A DNA stretch of 60,107 bases, from positions 5,152-65,258 of the forward strand of contig NW_019775855.1 in NCBI RefSeq assembly GCF_001039355.2. The letters are read 5' to 3'. Each line of letters begins with the position of its first letter. Within the stretch, counting starts at the first letter, position 1. Origin of the DNA: Lingula anatina. Its lineage: Eukaryota > Brachiopoda > Lingulata > Lingulida > Lingulidae. Of the stretch, positions 57,923 to 60,107 are shown one piece after another. Below the pieces are notes generated by a model. The model worked only from the letters and a program-made list of their open reading frames with translations. It was not told where the DNA came from and did not search any database. A program made the position numbers and the translations under genes.

Positions 57923-60107
57923 TTAGATGGATTAAAAACCCACGAAAACTGTGTTTTATGGAAGACAACATATCAGTCAGTTTCACTTTTAAAAAAAATA
58001 AAACAAACCCAGGCCAGACCCCCAATTTTTTGTCGGTAGCCTCTCGATCGCAATCTATATGACCTCGTTTAAGAGGACACACACAATGGGTATGAAAAAC
58101 TGAGTGAATAAACGAACAAATATTGAACATTGTGCGCAATCTACCTGAATCCAATCGTTAGTCTATTTTGTCTGAAAATAAGGTTAGAAGAGTCTACGAA
58201 GTGAATTCACCAAATGTTTTAAGGCTGTGGAAATATTCATTATTACTTATTCTTCACCATTAATTGATTGTCATGTATTTCTTTATTTATTTTATTTCAT
58301 TATTTTCCGTGCATAAGCTTTTCCGTTTAGCCATGTTATTTTACGCGTTTCCTCGGCTAAAGCATGAAATTAAATGTGTAATGTTAGTCTATACATACAT
58401 GTGTAAATGATTATCTTGAACTAAGTGGGTATTGAAGTGGCTATGTGCTTATCACTGGTGAAACGTCAACATAAATCATCTTGCGAAATGGAGAAAAAAC
58501 ATAAATATCCCACTATATCTTTCTCAGTATTTGAGCATAGTGTCCTGTCCCCGAGTGTGCTAGTGGTACCCAGTAATGTGTCATTACTAGCCGTTAAACT
58601 AATGCAATGTAAATATATGGGTTGTGAAAGTAAATATTTTCGTTACATCTGTTCTTGACAACGAGTATCTAAAGATAGGCAAGTCACTCATGAGCAGCTG
58701 GGGGAGTTTAACGTGAGAACAAGGGGACTCAAAGACATTTTTTTCATTCTGATTGCCATCAAAGATGAAGAGCACATCTCATTTTTTAACATGTAAACAT
58801 GAAGAAATAACTGACGTCGATAGCCCACGCTTCTATACTACAGTGTACCAAAAGAAATTTATTTATTTATTATTCAAATTCCAAAGGTACAATAACAATC
58901 TAACATATGATATATTTAGGATGTCTTACAAATATACTGTAGGATGTAACGAGAATTTTGACATTCAGTGATAAGTATGAGTATTTAAAATAAAAAAGGA
59001 GGTGATTTTATTGGAAAACTCGATACAATTATAAGTCTTTTTAGTTTAAGTTATAATTGCAGTTGTGTTTCCTTTAAATAGATGGTGTCCAGCCCGCGTT
59101 CAAATTGTCAAAATTGTCAAATATGACTGTGAAATATATAAGCACAACTGAAAGTAAAACTTCAAGTATTTTGGCTCTGACAAGATTTCCTTCTTTTTTA
59201 ATTTGAATAATGCAAACTAAAAATTCACAAGATTATAGTAATTTACTCAAAATGCATAAGATTATTTCACTTTTATAATTCAGGTAATTGTACTATAAAA
59301 GAGTGATTTCCAATTGTTTTCTCAAAACGAAAAAAGTAAAAACTAATCATTTACGTATTATTATAATTATAGTGATGAACTGTTGGTTGGGTATATACAT
59401 AATATGGCACTACTATCTGAATGAACAATACTCTCCATTATCAAGGCTCTTTGTGTTAAGGACGGCTGCAAAAAAAAAAAACAAAAAAAAAACGAGACGT
59501 GTACGAACGCGAGCAGGTTAATAAAGTATTGTTGTCTTCGAAACCACTGTTGTGTTTAAAATAATCTTAATTTTAAAAAACTGACTCTAAAACCCACCCA
59601 CTTTGTGTTGGCACTCTCACGTTATCAGCAACTAGGATGAAGGAAGTCTATTGTTCAAAACCCACGCGAAAAATTTTTAAAGAGGCATTAAAGAGGTATT
59701 CGTCGCCCACGCCAAGTCTCCGGCTTATCACTACTTCCTATAATACAATAACAAAAATTCGAGTGGGCGTCAGTGTCTTTCTCTCTCCTTGTCCAGTGAC
59801 GATTCTAAAATCGAATTCGTTATTGGGCAAGGGGTGAATAAAGAGGCCAACACACACTGTTCGCCTTAAGTCAATCAACTTGTTTTCATAGCAAACTCTT
59901 ATAATAATAGTAACACCATGACAAGCACAAAATTTAGAGGCTATGAACTATTTAAATACAATGATTTTTCATAGTACAAAATAAGAACAGGTGTTTTTAT
60001 AGAATATTTAAAATGTAATAAAAAGGACAAAGGTTCCCTTATACAGGCTGAGTATGGACATAGTAGACTGGAATGTGGATGAAGACGTGAAAAGAATAGC
60101 TTTATTT
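57923..60107. other. Gene-free right end
   Basis: AT-rich DNA without a supported gene. The ORFs at 58425, 58753, 59288 and 59637 are short, mostly lack a convincing start and show no family. An A-rich run lies at about 59470-59490. Confidence 0.45.

Overview
This is animal nuclear DNA. Genes carry GT-AG introns in compatible phases, one protein is animal-type (two TAF1 exons), and the DNA is AT-rich and crowded with short inverted-repeat elements, simple repeats, a LINE and a virus-like DNA transposon. The gene set (MGAT4C-like glycosyltransferases, HEPN/NB-ARC/TPR receptors like those of amphioxus, hemichordates, brachiopods or cnidarians, and an expanded PARP) suggests a marine invertebrate. 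I cannot name the phylum from sequence alone. The track-style long ORFs are often single exons; I joined exons by eye from splice signals and reading phase.

Region by region. (a) 1-10 kb: two tandem minus-strand genes for short MGAT4C-like (GT54) type II membrane proteins, each with four exons (5391-1447 and 9928-7479). (b) 10.8-11.6 kb: two in-frame exons of TAF1 on the minus strand, with no further TAF1 exons visible. (c) 11.3-36.85 kb: a tandem segmental duplication of about 9-10 kb per unit. Each unit holds a decayed or intact TAF1 exon, a non-coding first exon, and a plus-strand gene for a HEPN - NB-ARC - TPR protein (1329 and 1201 aa). The third unit keeps only the upstream part, carries a 5.4-kb minus-strand L1-like LINE, and stops at an N placeholder (36851). 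(d) 36.85-39.1 kb: probable exons of an unrecognised minus-strand gene starting at 39063. (e) 40718-55474: a minus-strand gene of seven exons whose spliced reading frame is a glycosylated ectodomain, about nine membrane helices, and a C-terminal PARP catalytic domain with an H-Y-E triad. (f) 41735-46052, inside the last PARP intron: an intact 4,318-bp Polinton/Maverick-like element with about 1.09-kb terminal inverted repeats, a perfect 6-bp target duplication, a C2H2 finger-A32-type packaging ATPase and a second ORF in the -1 frame behind a canonical slippery heptamer. (g) 55.5-60.1 kb: no convincing gene, several MITEs.

How the parts may work together (inference): the HEPN-NB-ARC-TPR proteins look like cytosolic STAND/NLR-type sensors whose N-terminal HEPN domain keeps an RX4H ribonuclease motif. 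The near-identical HEPN and NTPase parts and the strongly reshuffled TPR arrays suggest a fixed effector with a fast-changing recognition surface. The neighbouring membrane-anchored PARP is also of a type often used in innate immunity, but nothing in the sequence shows that the two are linked functionally. The strongest candidates for something undescribed are the membrane-PARP fusion, the miniature Polinton with its frameshift signal, and the receptor pair with diverging TPR arrays.
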